Positions 1-7,871 of a stretch of DNA of 41,106 bases are shown here, one piece after another. A model generated the notes under the pieces. The model was not told the DNA's origin. It saw only the letters and a program-made list of their open reading frames with translations, and did no database searches. The stretch lies in contig CAMVLL010000010.1 of NCBI GenBank assembly GCA_947168315.1, positions 1-41,106 of the forward strand. The letters are read 5' to 3'. Each line of letters starts with the position of its first letter. Position 1 is the first letter of the stretch. The DNA is from an uncultured Bacteroidota bacterium (lineage in GTDB: Bacteria > Bacteroidota > Bacteroidia > Bacteroidales > Bacteroidaceae). The position numbers and the translations under genes were made by a program.

Positions 1-41
1 GGTAGGCTTCGGGAACCATTCCGACTTCGCCGGAAAGGGAC

Positions 42-725
42 TCAAAGCCCTTGGTCCAAGTATTGGTTCATCACTTTTTGTCGGTGAATGATTCCGGGCT
101 CACCCTTTAGTATAGAATCGTAAGCCAGTTCTAAACCATTTTTTGCACCCAGTTCGATATCTGAGTACATATCACCCAAGGTACGCATAGCCAATGAACC
201 AAACGGTTTCTTTCGTTGGTTATAGGTCTCCTCGTGAAGTCCACTTCTGTTTTTCCCTTGATTAAATAACGGTAGTTTTTTGACTTCCTTATACTGAGTG
301 TATGAGATTCTTTTGGGGTAAATCAAAAAATGGCGTGCCATCTTCTGATGTCCTTGGATAAATTGTTGTCTGAATTGCGCTTTGGTCCTATCTGGAAATA
401 TCTTATGCAAACCTTCACAGATGGAATCCAAGTAAACTTTCATCAGAAGTGAATCTTTATCAGGCCCTCCTGCTTTGAAGTCCATGTAAATACGGTACTC
501 GGGCAAACTGCTGGCCATTAATTGTCCGTCGGAAGAGATAATATTTCCTCGCATCGCGGGAACGCTGACGTTCTCTTTGACAAATCGGTCGGCCACATCA
601 TTCCAGTATTGTCTTTCAGCGAACATAATGACGCCTGCTTTGATAATAATGCATAGTCCAAGTAGAACTAATGCTAGCATTATTACCAAATAACGATTCT
701 TTATGTCCTTCTTCTCTGGAGCCAT
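42..725 (-). CDS. ftsI: Penicillin-binding protein, FtsI/PBP2x type (N-terminal part, interrupted)
   Basis: This is the N-terminal part of the division transpeptidase that cross-links septal peptidoglycan. Residues 10-35 form one membrane anchor. The pedestal/dimerisation region follows, with the typical VPAMRGNIISSDGQ segment (start of the PBP dimer domain) near residue 55 and NGLELAYDSILKGEPG near residue 195. The family is normally about 700 residues, but here the frame meets TGA after 227 residues, before the transpeptidase domain with its SxxK, SxN and KTG motifs. Homology-like sequence seems to stop at about position 55. The last 50-odd bases are visibly more GC-rich, so a chimeric contig end or a frameshift is more likely than a true short protein in an essential gene. 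It starts 3 bases after ftsL and belongs to the mraZ-rsmH-ftsL-ftsI operon. Confidence 0.85.
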   Translation of the reverse strand: MAPEKKDIKNRYLVIMLALVLLGLCIIIKAGVIMFAERQYWNDVADRFVKENVSVPAMRGNIISSDGQLMASSLPEYRIYMDFKAGGPDKDSLLMKVYLDSICEGLHKIFPDRTKAQFRQQFIQGHQKMARHFLIYPKRISYTQYKEVKKLPLFNQGKNRSGLHEETYNQRKKPFGSLAMRTLGDMYSDIELGAKNGLELAYDSILKGEPGIIHRQKVMNQYLDQGL

Positions 726-728
726 GGG

Positions 729-1094
729 CTATTTTTTTATTAAAAATGGGCGACTTGTCGCTGTTTGCAAATCACTTCCTCCATTTGATACAAATTCCTC
801 GATACGTGACTGTCGGCTTTTCTCCATTAATTCGGAAGAACGGGTCAATGCATCATATTTTATGTCGACTAACTCATTTTTCAATTTATCTATTTCTATC
901 AAATCCTGTTGAGCGCTATATCTGTTGTCAATATACAATACAGTTAGCACCATAATCAGGATTAACAGTTTCGTTTGTCTACGTAAAAAGTCATTGGCCA
1001 AGATGTCACCTCCGATAATACTTCGGAAGGACATATGTTTAGCGGAACTATCCTGCTCTTTTTTCTTCTTCTTGTTTGTATTCTCTTTCGTCAT
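729..1094 (-). CDS. ftsL: FtsL-like cell division protein
   Basis: This is a 121-residue bitopic membrane protein. It has a Lys-rich cytoplasmic tail (residues 1-40), one membrane segment around residues 42-57 (LLILIMVLTVLYI), and a periplasmic helix rich in charged residues that could form a coiled coil (about residues 62-100). That is the FtsL layout: a small divisome scaffold that in other bacteria works with FtsB/FtsQ to activate the FtsW-FtsI synthase. Sequence conservation in this family is very low, so the call rests mainly on size, topology and position between rsmH and ftsI. Its ATG overlaps the rsmH stop by 4 bases, which suggests coupled translation. Confidence 0.85.
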   Translation of the reverse strand: MTKENTNKKKKKEQDSSAKHMSFRSIIGGDILANDFLRRQTKLLILIMVLTVLYIDNRYSAQQDLIEIDKLKNELVDIKYDALTRSSELMEKSRQSRIEEFVSNGGSDLQTATSRPFLIKK

Positions 1095-2002
1095 TTCTTT
1101 TCCGCAATTCTTAGTTTTGCACTCCTTGAACGAGGATTATTTGCAATTTCCTCATCGCTGGCAGTGATGACTTTGTTATTAATTGTCGAGAATGGTGTAA
1201 TCAGATTCCCATAGAAATCTTTTTCCGCCTTCCCTTGGAAGTTTCCTGTTTTTATGATGTTCTTTACCAATCTATCTTCCAATGAATGGTAGGTAATCAC
1301 TACAAGTCGTCCTCCAGGTGTCAGTACATCGATACTTGCCTGAAGCATCTCCTTGAGTGCTTCCATCTCATCGTTTACCTCAATTCTCAATGCCTGAAAA
1401 ACTTTTGCCAATTCTTTTTTTTCTCTTTCCTTAGCAAAGAAAGGCTTAATGACTTCCAGAAACTCTGGAATCGTTTGAATTGAGCGTGTTACGCGTGCTT
1501 TAACTAAGGCTGACGCCAGCTTGCGACTGTTTTTCAGTTCGCCGTATAGATAAAACACATCAGCCAGTTGTTCTTCGTCGTATGTATTTATAATATCTGC
1601 AGCCGTTTTTCCTGCCCGTGTATTCATTCGCATATCCAATGCAGAGTTTGCATGGAAGGAAAATCCCCGTTCTTCTTCATCGAAGTGGTGTGAGGATACT
1701 CCTAAATCCGCCAAAATACCATCCACCTTCTCAACTTGATAATATTTCAAGAAGTTTTTCAAGTAACGAAAATTACTCCTGACAAAGGTGAACCGAGAAT
1801 CAGGTATAATATTCTTTTCAGCATCTGCATCTTGGTCGAAACTAAACAAGTGTCCATCACTATTAAGATGGCGAAGGATCTCCTTGGAATGACCGCCTCC
1901 TCCAAATGTTACGTCCACATAAGTACCATTCCCTTTAATGCTTAGTCCGTCAACGCTTTCATGGAGCAGAACAGGAATATGGTAAAACGTGTTTTCCTGC
2001 AT
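1091..2002 (-). CDS. rsmH: 16S rRNA (cytosine-1402-N4)-methyltransferase
   Basis: RsmH (formerly MraW) N4-methylates C1402 in the 16S rRNA decoding centre using S-adenosylmethionine. The protein has 303 residues, about the family length. The SAM-binding motif VDVTFGGGGHS lies near residue 30, followed by GILADLGVSSHHFD, RGFSF, DMRM and the C-terminal ITYHSLEDRLVK and NPRSRSAKLR signatures. I chose the ATG at 2000-2002 over a longer in-frame start inside mraZ. It begins the conserved MQENTFYHIPVLLHE and is preceded by a good ribosome binding site (AAGGAGG, about 7 bases upstream, in the end of mraZ). One base separates it from the mraZ stop, so it sits second in the dcw operon. Confidence 0.96.
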   Translation of the reverse strand: MQENTFYHIPVLLHESVDGLSIKGNGTYVDVTFGGGGHSKEILRHLNSDGHLFSFDQDADAEKNIIPDSRFTFVRSNFRYLKNFLKYYQVEKVDGILADLGVSSHHFDEEERGFSFHANSALDMRMNTRAGKTAADIINTYDEEQLADVFYLYGELKNSRKLASALVKARVTRSIQTIPEFLEVIKPFFAKEREKKELAKVFQALRIEVNDEMEALKEMLQASIDVLTPGGRLVVITYHSLEDRLVKNIIKTGNFQGKAEKDFYGNLITPFSTINNKVITASDEEIANNPRSRSAKLRIAEKK

Positions 2003-2003
2003 A

Positions 2004-2462
2004 TTAACCCTCCTTGTTCGTTTGTTCAACAATGCTTTCCAGCTCTTTCCCAAACTCATCTGGAGCGATGAAAGGTTGATCTGCTACCTCCTTCGACCAT
2101 ATTTCGATGGTGTCATCCATTCCGATAAAACGAACTTCTTGCGATATGTTAGCCAGTTTTAGGTATCTTTTGGGAATCAATAATCGACCGTTGCTATCCA
2201 ACGAAATGATTTCGACATCAGAAACGAATTGTCTGAAAATCATTTGGTGGTGTGCATTCCATCTATTCAGTCGACTCCTTAAATCCTGTAGTTGCTCATT
2301 CCATACGCTTTCCGGATAAATAACGAGGCAATCCTCAAAGATGTTTTTGCGCAAAATCAGGTTATCTCCCGCAAAATTCTGCAATTGTTTGCGGAAGGTG
2401 GAAGGAAGAAATACTCTTCCTTTCGTATCTAATTTTGCTTCTGAATTACCTAGAAATCGCAT
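2004..2462 (-). CDS. mraZ: MraZ transcriptional regulator / dcw cluster protein
   Basis: MraZ is a DNA-binding protein with two AbrB-like (SpoVT) domains that in other bacteria binds upstream of its own operon. The start at 2462 gives 152 residues and the family N-terminus MRFLGNSEAKLDTKGRVFLP. The DTKGRVFLPSTFR motif (residues 11-23) and its second copy DSNGRLLIPKRYL (about residues 90-102) are the two conserved DNA-contact loops. A longer frame starting at 2522 would read through the candidate operator and adds non-conserved residues, so it was rejected. It is the first gene of the mraZ-rsmH-ftsL-ftsI operon. A direct-repeat operator lies 37-60 bases upstream. Confidence 0.95.
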   Translation of the reverse strand: MRFLGNSEAKLDTKGRVFLPSTFRKQLQNFAGDNLILRKNIFEDCLVIYPESVWNEQLQDLRSRLNRWNAHHQMIFRQFVSDVEIISLDSNGRLLIPKRYLKLANISQEVRFIGMDDTIEIWSKEVADQPFIAPDEFGKELESIVEQTNKEG

Positions 2463-2498
2463 ATTATCGTCTTTTTTTATATTTGGTCGTAAAGTTAC

Positions 2499-2522
2499 AC
2501 AATTCCCCACAATTCCCCACAA
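2499..2522 (-). promoter_or_regulatory. Candidate MraZ box (tandem operator)
   Basis: On the minus strand the decamer TGTGGGGAAT occurs twice in perfect direct repeat with a 10-base period. It is followed by a third degenerate copy (TGTGTAAC). MraZ of other bacteria is known to bind TGGG-type direct repeats spaced one helical turn apart upstream of mraZ. Position and spacing fit autoregulation. No canonical TAnnTTTG promoter was found for this operon. Confidence 0.65.
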
Positions 2523-2705
2523 TATTTGAACTAATTTTTTTTAATTCCTAATAAAAAACTTTTAAGTCAATTTGAGGGAGTGTCTGTCGTTCGAAAAAGA
2601 AGTTTGTTTTCTCTTTTGTTTTTTAACAAAATGGAAGTATTTTTGTCAGATAAAAAGAAAAAATGGTTTATTTTTTTTGTTTTGCAAACTTTTTCCTTTT
2701 AGAAG

Positions 2706-2737
2706 TTGTTAATATCAAAAAAAGTGAGTTATTTTTG
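2706..2737 (+). promoter_or_regulatory. Bacteroidetes-type promoter of the glycine-lipid acyltransferase pair
   Basis: TTG at 2706-2708 and TATTTTTG at 2730-2737 match the Bacteroidetes sigma consensus (-33 TTG, -7 TAnnTTTG) with 21 bases between them. The predicted start site is near 2744, so the 5' leader before the ATG at 2756 would be only about a dozen bases. Confidence 0.6.
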
Positions 2738-2755
2738 CGATAAATTCTTTGGAAA

Positions 2756-3577
2756 ATGGGAGAAGATTCAATTTTTTTAGTTGATCTGGACAAAATACTT
2801 GACGGGAAGTTAGGGAAAAAGGCAAAGTATGTTCCACGCTTTGTTCGTTCTTATTTGAAGCGAATTGTTCATCAGGATGAGATAAACGATTGTATAAGGA
2901 TCAATGCTGATAAGGAGGGAGTACCCTTTTTGAAGGGTTGTATGGATTTTCTGGACAATGAAGTCATTGTTGAGGGCAAGGAAAACCTCCCTTCTGCAGA
3001 AGAGAGATACACATTTGTCAGCAATCATCCCCTTGGTGCGATGGATGGCATTTCTATTGGCTATATTTTGGGTAGTCATTACAATGGAAAGATTAAATAT
3101 CTGGTCAATGATATACTGATGAATTTGCGTGGAATGGCATCCTTGTGTATTCCGATAAATAAAGTCGGATCCCAGTCACGGAATTTGCCTCATATGGTGC
3201 AAGATGCATTTGATTCAACAAATCAAATGATAATGTTCCCTGCGGGAGTCTGTTCGCGTAAGATTGATGGCATTATACAGGACTTGCCATGGAAGAAAAC
3301 ATTTATCACAGAAAGTGTGAGGACGCATCGAGATGTTGTTCCTATGCATTTCTATGGCGAGAATTCAAAAGAGTTTTATCGAAAGGCAGATATCTTTAAG
3401 CATCTCAAACTTAAATTTAACTTGGCGATGATACTATTGCCTGATGAGATGATGAAGAATAGGCATAAAACCTTTAAGTTAGTTATTGGAAAACCAATCC
3501 CTTGGGAGACATTTGACAAGAGTAAATCCAAAGCAGAATGGGCTCAATATGTCAAAGATATGGTTTATTCATTGTAG
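2756..3577 (+). CDS. glsA: PlsC-like acyltransferase, probable glycine/ornithine-lipid O-acyltransferase
   Basis: This 273-residue protein has the lysophospholipid acyltransferase fold. The block SNHPLGAMDG (near residue 90) holds the catalytic His and Asp, MFPAGVCSRK (about residue 158) matches the second substrate-binding block, and PMHFYGENS follows. The gene lies 22 bases before a GNAT-type N-acyltransferase. In Bacteroides this pair (GlsB then GlsA) makes the N-acyl-O-acyl glycine lipids; here GlsA would add the second, ester-linked acyl chain. It is transcribed divergently from mraZ. The specific substrate is inferred from the pairing, because the fold alone would also fit phosphatidic acid synthesis. 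Confidence 0.82.
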   Translation: MGEDSIFLVDLDKILDGKLGKKAKYVPRFVRSYLKRIVHQDEINDCIRINADKEGVPFLKGCMDFLDNEVIVEGKENLPSAEERYTFVSNHPLGAMDGISIGYILGSHYNGKIKYLVNDILMNLRGMASLCIPINKVGSQSRNLPHMVQDAFDSTNQMIMFPAGVCSRKIDGIIQDLPWKKTFITESVRTHRDVVPMHFYGENSKEFYRKADIFKHLKLKFNLAMILLPDEMMKNRHKTFKLVIGKPIPWETFDKSKSKAEWAQYVKDMVYSL

Positions 3578-3599
3578 TGGAAGATAAGTATTAGTAGAT

Positions 3600-4577
3600 A
3601 TGGAAGAGATTATTGCTCCTATTAGTAAGGAAATCATTAAATCGGAATTAACGGAAGACAAACGTCTACGTTTTACGAATAAAAGTCATAATGAGATCTA
3701 TATTACGACGGCTCATGAGTCTCCAAATGTTATGCAGGAAATAGGCCGTTTGCGTGAAATCGCTTTCCGCGCCTCAGGTGGAGGTACGGGTATGTCGGTC
3801 GATATTGACGAATATGATGTGATGGAGCATCCTTACAAGCAGTTGATTGTTTGGAATCCTGAAGCAGAAGAAATATTAGGAGGATACCGATATCTCGTTG
3901 GCGAGGATGTCGAATTCGACGAAAAGGGAAAGCCTATTCTTGCGACAGCTCACATGTTCAATTTTTCCGAGAAATTTCTAAAGGAGTATCTGCCATATAC
4001 CGTTGAGTTAGGTCGTTCATTTGTAACTTTGGAATACCAATCCTCGCGTGCCGGATCAAAAGGCTTGTTTGCTTTGGATAATCTTTGGGATGGCTTGGGA
4101 GCTTTGACGGTTGTGAAACCAAACATGAAATATTTCTTTGGTAAGATGACCATGTATCCTAGTTTTAATCGTCGTGGACGGGATATGATTCTTTATTTTT
4201 TGAAGAAACATTTCTATGACAAGGATGCTTTGGTTGTTCCTGAGGAACCGCTGTTGTTGGAAACTGATGAGGCTGAATTAGAGAACCTATTCAATTGTGA
4301 CAATTTTAAAGATAATTATCGTATCCTGAATTCCGAGGTTCGTAAGCTTGGTTTCAACATTCCTCCATTGGTGAATGCTTATATGGGATTGTCGCCGACC
4401 ATGCGTGTTTTCGGTACGGCAATCAACTATGAATTTGGAGATGTTGAAGAAACGGGTATCTTGATTGCCGTTGACGAGATCCTGGAACAAAAGCGTGTTC
4501 GCCACATTGAGTCTTTTGTAAAAGAGCATCCAGAAGCGTTGAAGATTATCGCTCCGAGAAATATAAAGCTTAGATAA
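3600..4577 (+). CDS. glsB: GNAT-family N-acyltransferase (OlsB/GlsB-like)
   Basis: This 325-residue protein belongs to the OlsB/hemolysin-type GNAT acyltransferases, which transfer a 3-hydroxyacyl chain from acyl carrier protein to the amino group of ornithine or glycine. Visible signatures are the N-terminal REIAFRASGGGTG region, DEYDVMEHPYKQLIVWN, GGYRYLVGE, and YTVELGRSFV with EYQ just after, typical of the family core. OlsB proteins are often about 250-300 residues, so a C-terminal extension is present here. It probably acts first, before the neighbouring PlsC-like enzyme, and shares its promoter. A strong hairpin follows the stop. Confidence 0.82.
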   Translation: MEEIIAPISKEIIKSELTEDKRLRFTNKSHNEIYITTAHESPNVMQEIGRLREIAFRASGGGTGMSVDIDEYDVMEHPYKQLIVWNPEAEEILGGYRYLVGEDVEFDEKGKPILATAHMFNFSEKFLKEYLPYTVELGRSFVTLEYQSSRAGSKGLFALDNLWDGLGALTVVKPNMKYFFGKMTMYPSFNRRGRDMILYFLKKHFYDKDALVVPEEPLLLETDEAELENLFNCDNFKDNYRILNSEVRKLGFNIPPLVNAYMGLSPTMRVFGTAINYEFGDVEETGILIAVDEILEQKRVRHIESFVKEHPEALKIIAPRNIKLR

Positions 4578-4600
4578 TTAGTATATAACATAAAATTTAA

Positions 4601-4632
4601 AATGTCCGTGTGCATCACTGCATACGGACATT
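4601..4632 (+). terminator. Hairpin terminator after glsB
   Basis: A 14-bp stem with one G-T pair (AATGTCCGTGTGCA against TGCATACGGACATT) closes a TCAC loop. It starts 23 bases after the stop. There is no long T run, which is common for Bacteroidetes terminators. Confidence 0.7.
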
Positions 4633-4881
4633 CTGATATAAAGAAGTTAAAAAACAGCGGGATTGCGGTGTATCTCCGCTGTGAGTAAGAAATATACGTA
4701 GTTGTGTTTGTTATTACAAAGGTAGAGAGTCTCGAATGTCTTTGTTAGTGAAAAAAAAAGAAAATAAGGGATTATTCGTTCTTTTTTACTTTGTATAATT
4801 AGGATAAAACATTCATACTGCCTTTGTAAAACATTGATTTACAAAAGGGAATCTAGTACAATTTTTCTAGAGTTAGTGTAA
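4633..4881. other. Convergent intergenic region with two further hairpins
   Basis: This stretch lies between glsB and the oppositely oriented regulator, and no gene is visible in it. A stem ACAGCGG/CCGCTGT lies at 4654-4682. A second, CCTTTGTAAA pairing with TTTACAAAAGG, lies at 4821-4848 just beyond the regulator stop and may end that transcript. The rest is A/T-rich. Confidence 0.5.
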
Positions 4882-7680
4882 TTAAACTCGTTTTCGATAT
4901 TGACTTGGTGTCATCTGACACATTTGCTTGAAAACACGTGAGAAATAGGACACGTCCTCGAAACCACAAGCGTTGGCAATCTCTCCGATTGGGGTATTAA
5001 TGTCGGCATCGAGCATTCGTTTGGCCTTTGCTATACGCAACTGTAAACTGTAATTTGTGATATTTTGTCCGGCGATTGCCATCAATTTTCTATTCAGTTG
5101 ACTACGGCTCATACACATAATTGAAGCGATGTTCTCAGCATTCAAATCGCCAGTCTTCATTTGAGCATGAATGAGGTCATTCAGTTTGTTGATGAACTCT
5201 TGATCGCTTGGAGCAAGCTTTTCGTTTGATCTACTATTTTCGTCCAGACTTTGGGAATATTTCTTGCGTAACGTATTTTTTTGCTCCATGAGTTGGGCGG
5301 CCAGTGTCTTTAACTCGTCGGCATTAAACGGTTTATAAAGGTATGCGTTTGCTCCAGCCTTAATTCCTTTGATTCGTTCCTCTTCTGTAGTTCGGGCACT
5401 GATAATGATGATTGGAATATGGTTCAACAAATCAGATCTTCTGATTTCTTCGCATAGCTCATATCCATCTTTTTCCGGCATCATGATATCGGTAATGATG
5501 AGATCGGGCACCAGCTCATTGGCTTTGAGTAATCCATCTGCACCATTTCGTGCATAAAATACTTGGTAATTGTACTTAAACATAGAGCCAATGTAGTAAG
5601 CGATATCCGTATTGTCCTCAACGATTAGTATACGTGTGATGTTATCAGAATTAGTTATCTCTTTTTTATCTGATGAAAGTGATGCCCAATTCCCTTCGCC
5701 GTGTTTGGTAGGAAGTGTAATGGTAAAAATCGTTCCTTTTTGTAACTCACTTTCCACATTAATCGTACCCTCAAGAGCCTGTACAATCTGGTTAACTAAA
5801 GAAAGTCCTATGCCGGTACCGATATTGGCGGTGTCATCCTTTGATTGGAAGAACGGCTCAAAGATATGTCCAATCATATTCTTCGGGATACCTACTCCGG
5901 TATCTTCCACTTTCAATAAAAGTTGATCTTTCTGTATGGCTGTATAGACCATAATCTTGCCATATTGATTCGTGAATTTAATTGAATTGGCAACTAAGTT
6001 TTGAATAATCTTTTGAAGATAGTCTGGCACAAAGTCGATTAGAATAGAATTTTGCTCGGATTGATAGGTCAGCTCAATTCTTTTTTGTTGTGCCAGCTCA
6101 TGAAGATTTTCTATAATCATATGGATGAACGGAACGATATTGTCTGTTCGCCAGTTCGGTTCCCCTATCGCTGATTTAATTTTCGATATATCCAGCAGTT
6201 GGTTAATCAGATGTAGCAGATTATTTCCTTGCCGAACAATGATATTACCCGATGATTTTAATTGTTCAGTCTCTTGTACTTGTCCATTCTCGATTTGTTT
6301 GCCTATTCCTAGAATCAAGGTAAGTGGTGTTCGGAATTCATGAGTGATATTCGTGAAGAAAGCCTCTCGTGTTTTTTCCATTTCTCGCATGATTTTCTGT
6401 GAGCGAGATTTCAATCGTACGGAATAAGCCAATAGAGCGATGATGATAATGGTCGTTAAAAGCGCAGAAATACTGGTATATAGGATAGCCTTTTTAGCTC
6501 TTTGCTCTTTTTCATAAGTCTGGCGAATAAAACTGATCTCTTTTTCTTTTTTCTCGCGTTCATATTTGATGCGTAGGCTCTGGATGTTTGCTTGTATTAA
6601 GCTATTGTTTGTACTATCAGCCAATGCGACGGACTGTTTGTAATCACTCAAAGCTTGGTTGATATTTCCTCTTTTTTCTTCATACTGAGATTTCAGTAAC
6701 AATAATGTCGATAGATGTTCTTTATCACCAATATTCGTAGCTGTTTCAATACCCGTTTTTAGATACTTTTGAGCTGTAGAAATGTTATTGATTTGAAGAT
6801 GAATGCGTGCCAAGTCGATGCATGATTCCAGCCAATGCCATCGATCTTTGTCCCCTTCCATAATCTCATAGGAACGTTCGAACGAGTTGATGGCTTTATC
6901 CCATTGTTTTTGCTTTTCAGCCACTTCTCCCAAATGATTATAACATAGGGCAATTCCCAAATCCGAATTCGCCTTCAGGTTATATTCCAAAGAAGTTCGA
7001 TAATATGTCATTGCTGAGTCCAGTTTGTTTTGCATTTCCTTGATGGCTCCGATGTTGGCATAGTTGATGGCCTGTCCCAAATCGCTGTTCAGCTCTTTCT
7101 CTCCTTGTAGAGCTTGTTTGAAAGCGCTTTCCGCCATCTCCAAATTGTTGAGAGAAAGGTATGAGTTACCTAAGCCGTTGAGCGAAACCACTTTGTTTTT
7201 CTTGGCCATATCCGATGATTGGTCGCTAAAAGTTTCGCAATAAGTAAGGGCTTGATAATGATATTCCGCACCGCGGTCGTTTGATCCGATACGTCTGAAG
7301 TTTGTTCCTAGTTGATTAGATATTTGAATAATCTCGACGGTGTCGTTTAGGTTCAATGCAATAGTTAATGCTGAATTATGATTGTCGATAGCTTCTTTGA
7401 ACATCGATGATTCGCGATATTGCTTTCCCAGTTCCACACGTGTAAGCATCTCAGCTTGAATGTTCTTCTCTTGAATATAAGATTGCAATAACGACTCCAG
7501 TTCTTGAATATCTTTACACTTCTTGATAGTCTGTTGGATTTCGTCTTTCTGATTGTTCAATGCATCCGAGTTTTGATGCTTTTGTGTACATGCAATGACA
7601 GCTAAACCTATCAGAAGAATCAATAAATTCCTGAAAAAACCGATTGAGGAAAGGTTATATTGGGACTTTGAATGTATCAT
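4882..7680 (-). CDS. Hybrid two-component system: TPR sensor, histidine kinase, receiver and AraC output in one protein
   Basis: This 932-residue protein joins an entire signalling pathway. Residues 1-31 are a hydrophobic N-terminus ending in VIAC, which resembles a lipoprotein signal. Residues of about 50-380 are TPR helices (for example GLGNSYLSLNNLEMAESAFKQ). One membrane segment lies at about 399-421. The kinase H-box has His447 in THEFRTPL. N-box NSIKF, VEDTGVGIP and GTGIGLSLV form the ATP site. A receiver domain follows with phospho-acceptor Asp731 (IITDIMMP) and the SAR/YKPF residues. The C-terminal 105 residues form an AraC helix-turn-helix (FEDVSYFSRVFK). The usual Bacteroides hybrid sensors carry a Reg_prop propeller and sit next to SusC/SusD genes; neither is seen here. 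Its target is unknown. The divergent ompA gene is an obvious candidate. Confidence 0.93.
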   Translation of the reverse strand: MIHSKSQYNLSSIGFFRNLLILLIGLAVIACTQKHQNSDALNNQKDEIQQTIKKCKDIQELESLLQSYIQEKNIQAEMLTRVELGKQYRESSMFKEAIDNHNSALTIALNLNDTVEIIQISNQLGTNFRRIGSNDRGAEYHYQALTYCETFSDQSSDMAKKNKVVSLNGLGNSYLSLNNLEMAESAFKQALQGEKELNSDLGQAINYANIGAIKEMQNKLDSAMTYYRTSLEYNLKANSDLGIALCYNHLGEVAEKQKQWDKAINSFERSYEIMEGDKDRWHWLESCIDLARIHLQINNISTAQKYLKTGIETATNIGDKEHLSTLLLLKSQYEEKRGNINQALSDYKQSVALADSTNNSLIQANIQSLRIKYEREKKEKEISFIRQTYEKEQRAKKAILYTSISALLTTIIIIALLAYSVRLKSRSQKIMREMEKTREAFFTNITHEFRTPLTLILGIGKQIENGQVQETEQLKSSGNIIVRQGNNLLHLINQLLDISKIKSAIGEPNWRTDNIVPFIHMIIENLHELAQQKRIELTYQSEQNSILIDFVPDYLQKIIQNLVANSIKFTNQYGKIMVYTAIQKDQLLLKVEDTGVGIPKNMIGHIFEPFFQSKDDTANIGTGIGLSLVNQIVQALEGTINVESELQKGTIFTITLPTKHGEGNWASLSSDKKEITNSDNITRILIVEDNTDIAYYIGSMFKYNYQVFYARNGADGLLKANELVPDLIITDIMMPEKDGYELCEEIRRSDLLNHIPIIIISARTTEEERIKGIKAGANAYLYKPFNADELKTLAAQLMEQKNTLRKKYSQSLDENSRSNEKLAPSDQEFINKLNDLIHAQMKTGDLNAENIASIMCMSRSQLNRKLMAIAGQNITNYSLQLRIAKAKRMLDADINTPIGEIANACGFEDVSYFSRVFKQMCQMTPSQYRKRV

Positions 7681-7804
7681 ATTATGAATGAAAGATTATG
7701 ATATGCAAATATGTGAATTTTTCTTTGGAGAACAAAGTCTTTTCTTCTTTGTTTTATAAAAGTTATTTTTTATGGAAATTTTGTAGACTTTCGTTAAATA
7801 AATC

Positions 7805-7835
7805 TTGATTATTTGAAAGATTAATTTTATATTTG
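7805..7835 (+). promoter_or_regulatory. Promoter of the OmpA-family gene
   Basis: TTG at 7805-7807 and TATATTTG at 7828-7835 are separated by 20 bases, an ideal Bacteroidetes promoter. The leader to the ATG at 7872 would be about 30 bases. Confidence 0.7.
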
Positions 7836-7871
7836 TAACTAGATTAAGTATCCTCTATTAAATTTAATGTT

